Shown here: one piece after another, positions 37,840 through 48,658 of the stretch
Layout: each line of letters starts with the position of its first letter
How positions within the stretch are numbered: position 1 is the first letter of the stretch
Assembly (NCBI RefSeq): GCF_008364825.1
Contig: NZ_VTTO01000001.1
Coordinates: forward strand, 874,837 to 938,836
From: Azospirillum sp. B21
Lineage (GTDB): Bacteria; Pseudomonadota; Alphaproteobacteria; Azospirillales; Azospirillaceae
Direction: 5' to 3'
DNA: 64,000 bases
Notes under the pieces: generated by a model
Told to the model about the DNA's origin: nothing
Databases searched by the model: none
The model's input: the letters and a program-made list of their open reading frames with translations, nothing else
Translations under genes and position numbers: made by a program

Positions 37840-38330
37840 CCATCCTTTGGGTGCTGGGGGCGGTCGCCAGCTTAGGCGCCGGCGTGCTGGGAGAACGGAT
37901 CCTCGCCATCCGCGCCCGTCGCCAGTCGCAGAAGCTGGCCGCGCTGAAGGAGCGGCTGGACGTCTACGCCAACTACGCAAAGCTCGCCGCACTCCGCCGG
38001 GCGGAGACGGAGGAAACACTGGCCGGCCTGCGCCGCGAGGTGGCGGAGGTGGAGGGCGAGATCCTCTCCCTGCAATCGGCCATGACCGACGAGGCCGCGC
38101 TTGCGCCGATGGAATTCTACTCCGTCGACCGCGTCACCCGCTCCGGCGGCCCGCTGTGGTACGTCGCGGTGGAGGCGCTGGACGCCACCGCCCCATGGTC
38201 GGGCGTGCGCCATTACGCCGTCGCCGCCGACACCGCGGAGGACGCGCGCAAGCGGATCGCCGAACGCTATCCCTCGCCCACAGCCTTCGCCATCTCCCCC
38301 GCCGCGCCGTTGGTGCTGCCGGAGCATTGA
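37836..38330 (+). CDS. Membrane-anchored coiled-coil protein of unknown function
   Basis: 164 residues, with the same design as its upstream partner: an N-terminal hydrophobic helix (ILWVLGAVASLGAGVLGERI), a charged coiled-coil stretch of about 60 residues (AETEETLAGLRREVAEVEGE), and a C-terminal globular domain with FYSVDRVTRSGGPLWYVAVE. The two genes overlap by four bases and probably form a hetero-pair in the membrane. Not recognised. Confidence 0.7.
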   Translation: MTILWVLGAVASLGAGVLGERILAIRARRQSQKLAALKERLDVYANYAKLAALRRAETEETLAGLRREVAEVEGEILSLQSAMTDEAALAPMEFYSVDRVTRSGGPLWYVAVEALDATAPWSGVRHYAVAADTAEDARKRIAERYPSPTAFAISPAAPLVLPEH

Positions 38331-38365
38331 GGGCAGTCGTGGTGGAGAGTGGTCGGCCGACGATG

Positions 38366-38530
38366 CCCCCACCTAACCTCCCCCGCTCTCAGCGGACCTA
38401 CGGTCCGCCTGCCGCGTCAGCACAAAGCATAGCTTTGTGCGAGAGCTGGGCGGGGGAGGGACTGCCGCCACCCTCCCGCATCAGCACCAATCCCCTCCCC
38501 CGCCCAGCGGGGGAGGGTTAGGGTGGGGGT
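38366..38530. repeat. Large mosaic intergenic repeat with nested hairpins
   Basis: The same CCCCCACCTAACCTCCCCC arm as at 33507-33610, but its left palindrome is split by an insert carrying two perfect hairpins: GCGGACC/GGTCCGC (38392-38408) and GCACAAAGC/GCTTTGTGC (38420-38440). A second arm CTCCCCCGCCCAGCGGGGGAG in reverse ends the element with TTAGGGTGGGGG. Occupies most of the 262-base gap. It looks like a mobile or RNA-level palindromic unit. Confidence 0.85.
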
Positions 38531-38543
38531 CCAGCGCCGCAAG

Positions 38544-38573
38544 AAAAAAGGGGCGCCCCAACCGGAGCGCCCC
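38544..38573 (-). terminator. Intrinsic terminator of acs
   Basis: On the minus strand GGGGCGC, a ten-base loop, GCGCCCC (38550-38573), then TTTTTT (38544-38549). Ends the acs transcript 20 bases after the stop codon. Confidence 0.85.
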
Positions 38574-38592
38574 CTCTTCCATCAACCGCCGA

Positions 38593-40533
38593 TCAACCGT
38601 TGTTCATGCGGTTGTCGATCAGGTCGGTCACGACACCCGGATCGGCGAGCGTCGAGGTGTCGCCCAGGCTGTCATGCTCGTTCGCGGCGATCTTGCGCAG
38701 GATGCGGCGCATGATCTTGCCGGAGCGGGTCTTCGGCAGGCCGGGGGCCCACTGGATCAGGTCGGGCGAGGCGATCGGGCCGATCTCCTTGCGGACCCAG
38801 GCGACCAGCTCCTTGCGCAGCTCTTCCGTCGGGGTCTCGCCAGCGTTCAGCGTGACATAGGCGTAGATGCCCTGGCCCTTCAGGTCGTGCGGATAGCCGA
38901 CGACCGCGGCCTCGGCGACCTTCGGGTGGGCGACCAGCGCGCTTTCGACCTCGGCGGTGCCCATGCGGTGGCCGGACACGTTGATGACGTCGTCGACGCG
39001 GCCGGTGATCCAGTAATAGCCGTCGGCGTCGCGGCGGCATCCGTCACCGGTGAAGTACTTGCCCGGGAAGGTCGAGAAGTAGGTCTGGACGAAGCGCTCG
39101 TGATCGCCGAACACCGTGCGCATCATGCCGGGCCATGCGTCGGCGATGCAGAGGTTGCCCTCGGTCTCGCCTTCCAGGATCTGGCCTTCGTTGTCGACGA
39201 CGACCGGCTGGACACCGAAGAACGGCTTGGTCGCCGAACCCGGCTTCTGGCCGATGGCGCCGATCAGCGGGGTGATCAGGATACCGCCGGTCTCCGTCTG
39301 CCACCAGGTGTCAACGATCGGGCAGCGGGCATCGCCGACCACGTTGTAGTACCACAGCCAGGCTTCCGGATTGATCGGCTCGCCGACCGAACCCAGGACG
39401 CGCAAGGACGCGCGCGACGTCTTCTTGACCGGGCCCTCGCCCTCGCGCATCAGCGAGCGGATGGCGGTGGGAGCGGTGTAGAAGATGTTGACCTTGTGCT
39501 TGTCGATGACCTGCCAGAAGCGCGAGGAGTCCGGATAGGTGGGCACGCCTTCGAACATCAGCGTGGTCGCGCCGTTGGCGAGCGGGCCGTAGACGATGTA
39601 GCTGTGGCCGGTAACCCAGCCCACGTCGGCCGTGCACCAGTAGACCTCGCCGTCCTTGTAGTCGAAGACATACTGGTGGGTCATCGACGCATAGACGAGA
39701 TAGCCGCCGGTGGTGTGCAGCACGCCCTTCGGCTTGCCGGTCGAACCGGAGGTGTAGAGGATGAACAGCGGATCCTCGGCGCTCATCTCCTCCGGCGGGC
39801 AGTCGGCGGAAACGCTCTCCATCTCTTCATGATACCAGAGGTCGCGGCCCTCGGTCCAAGCGACGTTGCCGCCGGTGTGCTTGACGACCAGCACATGCTT
39901 GACCGTCGGCGCGCCGGCAACCGCCTTGTCGGCGTTGGCCTTCAGCGGCACCTTGCGGCCGCCGCGCAGGCCCTCGTCGGAGGTGATGACGAAATGGCTG
40001 TCGCAGTCGACGATGCGGTCCTTCAGGCTGTCGGGCGAGAAGCCGCCGAAGACGATGGAGTGCACGGCGCCGATGCGGGTGCAGGCCAGCATCGCATAGG
40101 CCGCCTCAGGGATCATCGGCAGGTAGATGGTGACGCGGTCGCCCTTCTTGACGCCGTTCTTCTTCAGGACGTTGGCGAGACGGCTGACCTTCTCGTGCAG
40201 CTCCTTGTAGGTGATGGCCTTGGAAACGCCGGGGTCGTCGCCTTCGAACAGGATCGCGGTCTGGTCGCCGCGGGTCGCCAGATGGCGGTCGATGCAGTTG
40301 GCCGAAACGTTCAGGGTGCCGTCGTAGAACCAGCGGATGTGAACGTCGTCGTTGAAGTTGACGTCCTTCACCTTGCTGTAGGGCTTGATCCAGTCGAGCC
40401 GCTTGCCCTGCTCGCCCCAGAAAGCCTCGGGGTCCTTGACCGACTGCTCGTACATGCGGGCATAGGCGTCCGCATTCACGTGGGCGGTCGCCGCGATCTC
40501 GGGCTTCACCGGAAAGAAGCTGTTGTCGGTCAT
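38593..40533 (-). CDS. acs: Acetyl-CoA synthetase (acetate-CoA ligase)
   Basis: Converts acetate, ATP and CoA to acetyl-CoA. 646 residues, the normal size. Seen: [17 protein letters not shown] (P-loop), [10 protein letters not shown] (adenylate site), and [17 protein letters not shown] at the C-terminal domain with the acetylation-regulated lysine. Its start has no strong ribosome site I can identify. A 400-base region upstream separates it from a divergent small gene and should hold the promoter. Confidence 0.97.
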   Translation of the reverse strand: MTDNSFFPVKPEIAATAHVNADAYARMYEQSVKDPEAFWGEQGKRLDWIKPYSKVKDVNFNDDVHIRWFYDGTLNVSANCIDRHLATRGDQTAILFEGDDPGVSKAITYKELHEKVSRLANVLKKNGVKKGDRVTIYLPMIPEAAYAMLACTRIGAVHSIVFGGFSPDSLKDRIVDCDSHFVITSDEGLRGGRKVPLKANADKAVAGAPTVKHVLVVKHTGGNVAWTEGRDLWYHEEMESVSADCPPEEMSAEDPLFILYTSGSTGKPKGVLHTTGGYLVYASMTHQYVFDYKDGEVYWCTADVGWVTGHSYIVYGPLANGATTLMFEGVPTYPDSSRFWQVIDKHKVNIFYTAPTAIRSLMREGEGPVKKTSRASLRVLGSVGEPINPEAWLWYYNVVGDARCPIVDTWWQTETGGILITPLIGAIGQKPGSATKPFFGVQPVVVDNEGQILEGETEGNLCIADAWPGMMRTVFGDHERFVQTYFSTFPGKYFTGDGCRRDADGYYWITGRVDDVINVSGHRMGTAEVESALVAHPKVAEAAVVGYPHDLKGQGIYAYVTLNAGETPTEELRKELVAWVRKEIGPIASPDLIQWAPGLPKTRSGKIMRRILRKIAANEHDSLGDTSTLADPGVVTDLIDNRMNNG

Positions 40534-40933
40534 GAGTGCGATTCCCCCGTGGTGCTTCCGAATTGGCCGGAAGATGTTGCAGGGCGGCGGGCCGCCGCCC
40601 GGAATTGAGCGGCATTATCCACACATGTTGCGGGACTAACAAGCAAATCGGCCCCTGCAGGCCCCCCGACCAAAGGAGGATTGTGTCGCTGATTTTGCAG
40701 CGCGAGACTGTTTCTTCCCCAAGCATACCCAGGCATTTCAGGGCACGAAGGATCCGGCGCCGCACGTCTCCGGACTCCCCCGGTCCCTTTGCCGCGACCA
40801 TCCGCCGCGCCGCGGTGCAAAACGCGTCATGACTGCCTTGTAACGGGCGATCCCTTGCTTAACCCGACCTTAACCGGGTGGCAGCTATAGAGTTGCTGCA
40901 TCACGGTAACGATCATCGCCGGCAAGGATCGCA
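40534..40933. promoter_or_regulatory. 400-base intergenic region between acs and a divergent small gene
   Basis: No supportable gene. The first half is GC-rich with a GGCGGCGGGCCGCCGCC palindrome near 40582; the half next to the small gene is less GC-rich and has a TATAGA (40886-40891) that could be its minus-10, without a convincing minus-35. I could not place the acs promoter. Confidence 0.4.
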
Positions 40934-41158
40934 ATGCCCAGCACCACGAACGCGGACGATCTTCCCGAAACCGGCGACCGCAGCGACCGCCTCGCCGGTC
41001 TGGCCGACCGCACCAGCCTGATGGCCATCGACGCCACGTTGCGCACGCTGGGCGCTCCCCTCAACGCGAATTCCGCCGCCGGCATGGCGGACATCGCCCG
41101 GCGCATGAAGCAGGCGACAAGCGACTTCCGCGCGGTGATGCAGGACGCGGCGGAGTAG
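40934..41158 (+). CDS. Small protein of unknown function
   Basis: 74 residues: a polar N-terminus (MPSTTNADDLPETGDRSD), then mostly helical sequence with LADRTSLMAIDATLRTLGAP and IARRMKQATSDFRAVMQD. AAGGA lies 7 bases before the ATG. No family recognised; no signal peptide or membrane helix. The gene has a long upstream region of its own. Confidence 0.6.
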   Translation: MPSTTNADDLPETGDRSDRLAGLADRTSLMAIDATLRTLGAPLNANSAAGMADIARRMKQATSDFRAVMQDAAE

Positions 41159-41196
41159 GGGTACTTTCGATTGATTGGGGAGTGTGTGGGCGTTTG

Positions 41197-41260
41197 CCCC
41201 CTCCCCGGCCCTCCCCCGCTCTCGGCCGGCCATAGGCCGGTCCGATCGCGGGAGAGGGTG
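41197..41260. repeat. GC-rich palindromic repeat, variant
   Basis: CTCCCCCGCTCTC, a hairpin CCGGCCATAGGCCGG, then CGGGAGAGGG. The layout (the CCCGCTCTC arm broken by a hairpin, then GGGAGAGGG) parallels the left half of the element at 38366-38530. It lies in the gap between the small gene and the EVE gene, whose 3' ends converge. Confidence 0.7.
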
Positions 41261-41289
41261 CCTTCTGCGAAGCGGCGGCAGCACACTTG

Positions 41290-41709
41290 TCAAGCCGGAA
41301 CGCCAACCCCCGCCAGATCGCAGACCCGCGCCCATTCCTCGTCGCTGACCGGGCAGACCGACAGGCGCGACTGTCGGACCAGCGCCATCGACTGCAGCAG
41401 CGGGTCGGCCTTGATCTGCTTCAGCGTGACGGGCGTCTTCACCGGCATCACCGGGGCGACGTCGACCATGCCGAAGCGGCCGGACTCGTCGCTGGGGTCC
41501 GGGTAATAGGTGCGGACGATCTCGACGATGCCGACGATCTCCAGCCCTTCGTTGGAGTGATAGAAAAAGGCGCGGTCGCCCACCTCCATCGCCTTCAGAT
41601 TGTTGGACGCCTGGTAATTGCGCACCCCGTCCCAATGGGTCCGGCCGTCGGCAACCATACGGTCCCACGAGTATTTGAACGGCTCGGATTTCACCAACCA
41701 ATAGGCCAT
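41290..41709 (-). CDS. EVE domain-containing protein
   Basis: 139 residues of the EVE fold (PUA-like), which binds modified nucleotides. It opens MAYWLVKSEPFKYSW and continues with HWDGVRNYQASNNLKAMEVGDR and FFYHSNEGLEIVGIVEIVRT, close to the family pattern. ATG 41709 chosen. It lies 17 bases after the YciI gene and the two are likely co-transcribed. Exact ligand unknown. Confidence 0.9.
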   Translation of the reverse strand: MAYWLVKSEPFKYSWDRMVADGRTHWDGVRNYQASNNLKAMEVGDRAFFYHSNEGLEIVGIVEIVRTYYPDPSDESGRFGMVDVAPVMPVKTPVTLKQIKADPLLQSMALVRQSRLSVCPVSDEEWARVCDLAGVGVPA

Positions 41710-41726
41710 CGCCGGCACTCTCCCGC

Positions 41727-42011
41727 TCAGGCCTTGGGGTAGACGCGGCGCCAGGGCCGGATCGTGACGCTGTCGAACAGGCCGGCCTTGGCATAGGGAT
41801 CGCCGGCGGCAAACGCTTCAGCGGCGGCGGCATCGGCGCACTCGACGATCAGCAGGCTGCCGACCATGCCGCTCTGGTCGTCCGACAGCAGCGGGCCGGC
41901 GGCGAAGATGCGGCCGGCGTTGGCTTCCAGATAGGCCAGATGCTCGGCGCGGTTGGCGGCGCGGATGTCGGCGGCACCCGCCTTGTCGACGCAATGGAAC
42001 ATGAACAGCAT
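41727..42011 (-). CDS. YciI-like protein
   Basis: 94 residues of the YciI fold: HCVDKAGAADIRAANRAEHLAYLEAN and GSLLIVECADAAAAEAFAAGDPY. Members are small dimeric ferredoxin-like proteins; a few have hydrolase or dehydrochlorinase activity but most are unassigned. The expected histidine and aspartate are present in HLAYLE and GDPY. Upstream of the EVE gene on the same strand. Confidence 0.88.
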   Translation of the reverse strand: MLFMFHCVDKAGAADIRAANRAEHLAYLEANAGRIFAAGPLLSDDQSGMVGSLLIVECADAAAAEAFAAGDPYAKAGLFDSVTIRPWRRVYPKA

Positions 42012-42085
42012 GCGGTCCCCTCCTCCATACGATGGAGCGGGAGCCTAGCGCAGGGGACTGCGGCGGGAAAGCGCCGCCTGCAGCT

Positions 42086-42727
42086 TCACGCCACCACGCG
42101 CGGACGCCGCGGCGGCGCCTTGCCGCGGCCCTTGCCGCCTTTGCAGGGGGAATAGCCGCCGGGCGCGATGCGGCCCAGGCTGATGCCGGTGCCCTCGATC
42201 TCGCCGAAGCCGCGCAGCCCCATTTCCTGCGTCGCGGCCAGCGCGATGCGGCCGCAGGCCTCGGCATCGCTGCCGGCATGGTGGTGGTCGAGGGCGATGC
42301 CCAGGAAATCTGCCAGATGGTTCAGCCTGTGCGCGGTCAGCGTCGGCCAGGCACGGCGCGCCAGCACGACCGTGCAGAGATAGTCGCAGGCGGGCCAGTC
42401 GAGCCCGTAGTCGGTCAGGGTGTGGCGCAGAACGCTGAGGTCGAAGGCGGCGTTGTGCGCCAGGATCAGCCGACCCTGCACCCGCTCGCGCAAGGCCGCC
42501 CACACCTCCGGGAATTCGGGCGCTCCGGCCACGTCCTCTTCCCGGATGCCGTGGATGGCGCTGTTGAAGGAGTTGAAGCGCAGCTCGCGCGGGCGGATCA
42601 GATGCTCTTCCGTCCCGGTCACGCGGCCGTTCTCGATCCAGGCGACGCCGATGGAGCAGGCGCTGGTGCGGGTCTCGTTGGCGGTTTCGAAATCGATGGC
42701 GACGGCGTGGCCGGTGATGACGGTCAT
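42086..42727 (-). CDS. DEDDh 3'-5' exonuclease (DnaQ-like)
   Basis: 213 residues of the DnaQ/DEDDh superfamily. AIDFETAN gives the first D and E, LILAHNAAFDLSVLR the second Asp, and HHAGSDAEACGRIAL the catalytic His and final Asp. The rest resembles stand-alone exonucleases of the PolC/DnaQ epsilon type, so DNA repair or RNA maturation are both possible. 22 bases after the Nudix gene. Confidence 0.88.
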   Translation of the reverse strand: MTVITGHAVAIDFETANETRTSACSIGVAWIENGRVTGTEEHLIRPRELRFNSFNSAIHGIREEDVAGAPEFPEVWAALRERVQGRLILAHNAAFDLSVLRHTLTDYGLDWPACDYLCTVVLARRAWPTLTAHRLNHLADFLGIALDHHHAGSDAEACGRIALAATQEMGLRGFGEIEGTGISLGRIAPGGYSPCKGGKGRGKAPPRRPRVVA

Positions 42728-42749
42728 TGATATCCGATTTGCAGGCAGG

Positions 42750-43352
42750 TCAGAGGCGGAGAATGCCGGCGAGATCCTCGGGCAGCGCCTCTTCCGCCGC
42801 CAGTACCCGCAGCTTCAGCAGGCTGGCGACCGCCATGGCGTCGGTGATGGCGCCGGCCAGCACCATGTCGATCACCTCGGCGAAGGGCACGCGGCGGACC
42901 GCCAGCACCTCGGTCTCGTCGGGAGCGGACTCGCCCTGCTCCAGACCCCAGGCGACGAAGGTATATGCCACCTCGTCGGTGATGCAGTTGGACAGGTGCA
43001 GTTTCATCAGCGGCATCCAGCGCCGCGCCGTCAGGCCGGTTTCCTCGCGCAGCTCGCGCGCGGCGGATTCCTGCGGTTCGACCCCCTTGCGCCCGCCGCC
43101 TTCCGGAATTTCCCAGCTGTATTGCTTCAGCGGAAAGCGGTACTGGCCGACCAGGGTCACCGTGCCGTCGTCGTGGATCGGCACCACGCCGGTGGCGAGG
43201 CTGCGGGGATGGACGACGCCGTAGATGCCGGGAGCGCCCTTCGGAGTCAGAACCTTATGTTCGACCACCTCCATCCAGGCATTCTCGTACTTTGTCGTGC
43301 TGGTCAGCACGGTCCAGGGATTGCCGGTGGACTCACCGGTTTCGATCGGCAC
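42750..43352 (-). CDS. Nudix hydrolase
   Basis: 200 residues. It hydrolyses a nucleoside diphosphate linked to another group; the Nudix box is present as GGGRKGVEP then ESAARELREETGL, one residue shorter between the first Glu and RE than the strict consensus. The PEGGG opening places it near ADP-ribose and GDP-mannose pyrophosphatases. GTG start at 43352 with GGAGGGGG upstream; the frame is open further. Probably in an operon with the exonuclease. Confidence 0.85.
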   Translation of the reverse strand: MPIETGESTGNPWTVLTSTTKYENAWMEVVEHKVLTPKGAPGIYGVVHPRSLATGVVPIHDDGTVTLVGQYRFPLKQYSWEIPEGGGRKGVEPQESAARELREETGLTARRWMPLMKLHLSNCITDEVAYTFVAWGLEQGESAPDETEVLAVRRVPFAEVIDMVLAGAITDAMAVASLLKLRVLAAEEALPEDLAGILRL

Positions 43353-43610
43353 GCGAGGCCCCCTCCGTCGGTTGCGACCGGAGTATAAGGAGACGGCCCC
43401 GCACTCGCAATGGCCGCACCGCAGCAGGTCACAGACAAAAATGATAAAATTTTCTAACAATTAAATGAAACGAAGTCCAAATCGTTAAATAATGGTTTCT
43501 TGACAGACAAATCGACCGCTCTTACTTCTAAATTGCGGCAGGAAAAGTCGCAGCCATACTCCGAAAGGGTGAGGCAACGGCCCGGCCATTGACCTGGAAA
43601 GGGAAGCTAC
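43353..43610. promoter_or_regulatory. AT-rich intergenic island between divergent genes
   Basis: Around 43437-43555 the sequence is much more AT-rich than its surroundings (e.g. ATAAAATTTTCTAACAATTA). It contains TTGACA at 43500-43505 in the direction of the methyltransferase, but the best minus-10 17 bases away (TACTTC) is poor. Probably carries both divergent promoters or a DNA-bending regulator site. No gene seen. Confidence 0.4.
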
Positions 43611-44672
43611 GTGGCTCCTCAGTTCGGTCCACAGGATTTGGAGCGGTGGCGAAATCCCGACTGGCGTAGCCGTTTGGCCGCTTGGTGGGAAGGATATGAC
43701 CTCTCCCGCCTGCCCCGCGTTACGAACCGGTCTGCCCTGCGTAACTCGATGGACCAGCGTAGAAACGGGGCGGTCAATGCGGTCGGCACCGCGCCCGGCC
43801 TTTCCGCTCCCTTCCCCGTTGCGGCCGATCCGCTTGCCCCCGCTTCGGCGGCTGGCGGCAATCCGGAACTGGATCGGCTGGCGTTGATGCAACTCGACCG
43901 CCACGGCGAACCCGTCTGGTCGCCGGCACGCAGCGAGGGGGCACAGCTTCTGTGGGGCCAGGACATGACCGGGCCGGAGGAAGCGGCGTGGATGATCGAC
44001 TCCGTCCGCTCCTTCGGGCTGAATCCGGCCAAGAGCGTGCTGGACCTGTCGGCCGGCCTCGGCGGCACCGCCCGCGCCCTGGTCGAGAGCTGCGACACCT
44101 GGGTGACCGGGCTGGAGCCGTCGCCGCTGCTGGCGAAGCTGGCGATGGACCGGTCGAAGGCACTGGGACTGTCGAAGAAGGCGCCGATCGCCCATTACGA
44201 CCCGGAGCATTTCAATCAGGCCGGCAGCTTCGACCTCGTCATGGCAGACCGCATCGTCCACCGGGTTCGCGACAAGGACCTGTTCCTGGACCGTCTCGGC
44301 GACTGCGTGAAGCCCAAGGGCGGCATTGCCCTGTTCGATTACGTGATCGACGGCGCCCCCGGCTCCTGGGATGCCTGGAGCGCATGGCGGGACGAGGAGC
44401 CGATGGAGGTCTATCCCTGGACCGCCACCCGCATGGCGGACGAGTTGACGCAACGCAACCTCGACCTGCGCATTTCCGAGGATCTGACCCAGCTGCACCG
44501 CCGCCACATCATCGACCGTGTGCGCAAGCTGGCAGACACTCTGGCCGCCGCCGTACCGACCGCTCCGGTACTGGCGGCGCTGAAGCGCGAGCTTGCCCTG
44601 TGGTGGGCGCGGTTGCGGGTGCTGGGCAGCGGCCTGCGCTTCGTCCGTTATGTGGCGATGAAGCCTGCATAA
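43611..44672 (+). CDS. Class I SAM-dependent methyltransferase
   Basis: 353 residues starting at GTG. The SAM-binding core is SVLDLSAGLGGTARALVE at about residue 142, with TGLEPSPLLAKLAM and later DLVMADRIVHRV. It is a small-molecule or lipid-type fold; the N-terminal extension of about 120 residues (starting MAPQFGPQDLERWRNPDW) and the C-terminal RVRKLADTLAAA region are unassigned. Substrate unknown. The start has GGGAAG in front. Confidence 0.8.
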   Translation: MAPQFGPQDLERWRNPDWRSRLAAWWEGYDLSRLPRVTNRSALRNSMDQRRNGAVNAVGTAPGLSAPFPVAADPLAPASAAGGNPELDRLALMQLDRHGEPVWSPARSEGAQLLWGQDMTGPEEAAWMIDSVRSFGLNPAKSVLDLSAGLGGTARALVESCDTWVTGLEPSPLLAKLAMDRSKALGLSKKAPIAHYDPEHFNQAGSFDLVMADRIVHRVRDKDLFLDRLGDCVKPKGGIALFDYVIDGAPGSWDAWSAWRDEEPMEVYPWTATRMADELTQRNLDLRISEDLTQLHRRHIIDRVRKLADTLAAAVPTAPVLAALKRELALWWARLRVLGSGLRFVRYVAMKPA

Positions 44673-44835
44673 GGCGGCGGAGCAGACCCCTCTAATGTTC
44701 ATATGAGTAAAGAAGGCATCTTCTGAGACAGCATAGGATGTTCGGTGGATACCGTCCGAAAGTCGGACCGGCGCATTGGGTCCGGGCGATGCTCCAAGAC
44801 CATACCCATGCTCCCGCTTTCTTCGTGCCAAGCGT

Positions 44836-44863
44836 TTGATCTGTACAGACCACGCCCTACATC
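44836..44863 (+). promoter_or_regulatory. Candidate acnA promoter
   Basis: TTGATC (44836-44841), a 16-base spacer and TACATC (44858-44863), about 155 bases ahead of the acnA start. The rest of the 345-base gap between 44673 and 45017 shows no gene that I can support. Confidence 0.35.
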
Positions 44864-45017
44864 TTGCCTGCATGACGCGCGGGCGCCGTTGCGGCCGTCC
44901 CAGTCTTTTGGACGATCTCTGGCTTCCTTTTGACCGTCATCAGCCGGACCGTAACCGAAGCGCCCTCCCAAGCGCCGCCCAAGGCGCACGCCCGACCCAA
45001 AGCCAAGGAGGCTTCCC

Positions 45018-47705
<2,688 letters not shown>

Positions 47706-47711
47706 TCGCGC

Positions 47712-47755
47712 CCGCGCGGCATTCGTCACTTCATTCGTGAGCGAATGCCGCGCGG
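47712..47755. terminator. Large hairpin at the acnA 3' end
   Basis: A perfect 14-base inverted repeat CCGCGCGGCATTCG/CGAATGCCGCGCGG around a 16-base loop that can itself pair TCAC with GTGA. There is no T-run, so it may be a mRNA-stabilising or rho-type end rather than a true intrinsic terminator. Confidence 0.6.
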
Positions 47756-47948
47756 AGCGAAGTCTTGCTTGGACGGCACCCTTTCCTTTCATCCTTGACG
47801 GGTGCCGCCCTGCCGAATTAGAAAAATGTGGAAAGCGATCGGGAATTCCCGGTCGCTTCGCATTTCGGCCGAACGGCCATCACCAACCCGGCCTTTGGAT
47901 GCGGTTCCGGCCTGCATCTGGGCGGTTGAACATGGGTTGCTCAGCGAC

Positions 47949-48161
47949 ATGCCCAACCTTCAGGACGTGATGGACAACCCGCAACTGCTGGCGGAATCCA
48001 TCGAACGGATGATGAAGTATCGCGAGACCCGCGGCGAAGTGTGCCTGAACCACGGCATCCGCACGACGGAGGAACTCGACGCTCTGGTCCGCAATGCTCC
48101 CAAGGACGATGATGTGGACGTGAACGCCTACCGGCGGCTGCTGGGGCTTCCCCTCGAATGA
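47949..48161 (+). CDS. Small protein of unknown function
   Basis: 70 residues: MPNLQDVMDNPQLLAESIERM, then MKYRETRGEVCLNHGIRTTEELDALV and a short acidic tail. It is helical and lacks a signal peptide. The stop codon overlaps the next start (ATGA). Uses ATG 47949; a longer in-frame stretch exists upstream but with no better start. Slightly less GC-rich than neighbours. Not recognised. Confidence 0.6.
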   Translation: MPNLQDVMDNPQLLAESIERMMKYRETRGEVCLNHGIRTTEELDALVRNAPKDDDVDVNAYRRLLGLPLE

Positions 48162-48640
48162 AGAATGGCGACCCGGCGTTACCGGAGTTTTCCTTCTCCA
48201 CCGACGTGTGGGCCAGGATCTTCTCCGACTATGTGACCTTCCTGTGGAAGGCCTGCGGCGTTTTCGGGCTTTCGCAAAAGCACATCGAGTACAGCGACCG
48301 CGAACTGGCACTGGCGGTGAAGGAAGCGGAAATCGACATCCGGGCGATGCTTGCCCGCCGCTCCAAATCTCGCGGGGTCAGCCGCGGAAAGATCGCCGGG
48401 GTCCTGGCGTTCCGGCTGAGCCGTTTCAAGATCGTCCACTTCAAGGAAGAGGCCTGGGACAACAGCCACTTCCATCTCATCCAGGAATTGGCCGCGACTC
48501 TGCTGGTCCGCAAGCTGTTCGTACAGCGCCACGTCCCGGAAGCAAACATCCTCGAACTCAGCTACCAGCTGTCGCGCCGGCATGCCAACCAGGAAACCGC
48601 GGGGCTGTTCTTCGACGCCTTTGCGGCGGAGGCCGGCTGA
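48158..48640 (+). CDS. Protein of unknown function, partner of the preceding small gene
   Basis: 160 residues, mostly helical, starting with MKNGDPALPEFSFSTDVW and containing FSDYVTFLWKACGVFGLS and ILELSYQLSRRHANQE. Basic central segment (RRSKSRGVSRGKIAG). Translationally coupled to the 70-residue gene, so they may form a two-component module such as toxin-antitoxin, a host-encoded mobile remnant or a small regulatory pair. Not recognised; no membrane helix. Confidence 0.6.
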   Translation: MKNGDPALPEFSFSTDVWARIFSDYVTFLWKACGVFGLSQKHIEYSDRELALAVKEAEIDIRAMLARRSKSRGVSRGKIAGVLAFRLSRFKIVHFKEEAWDNSHFHLIQELAATLLVRKLFVQRHVPEANILELSYQLSRRHANQETAGLFFDAFAAEAG

Positions 48641-48658
48641 CCTCCGCCTGTCCTGGCC

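Noticed and set aside
38366..38530. CRISPR array or IS element
   Set aside because: There are two inverted arms and hairpins, not regular repeats with unique spacers, and no transposase frame.
40530..40820. A 96-codon minus-strand open frame in the acs upstream region
   Set aside because: No ribosome site, no motif, and it overlaps the acs start region.
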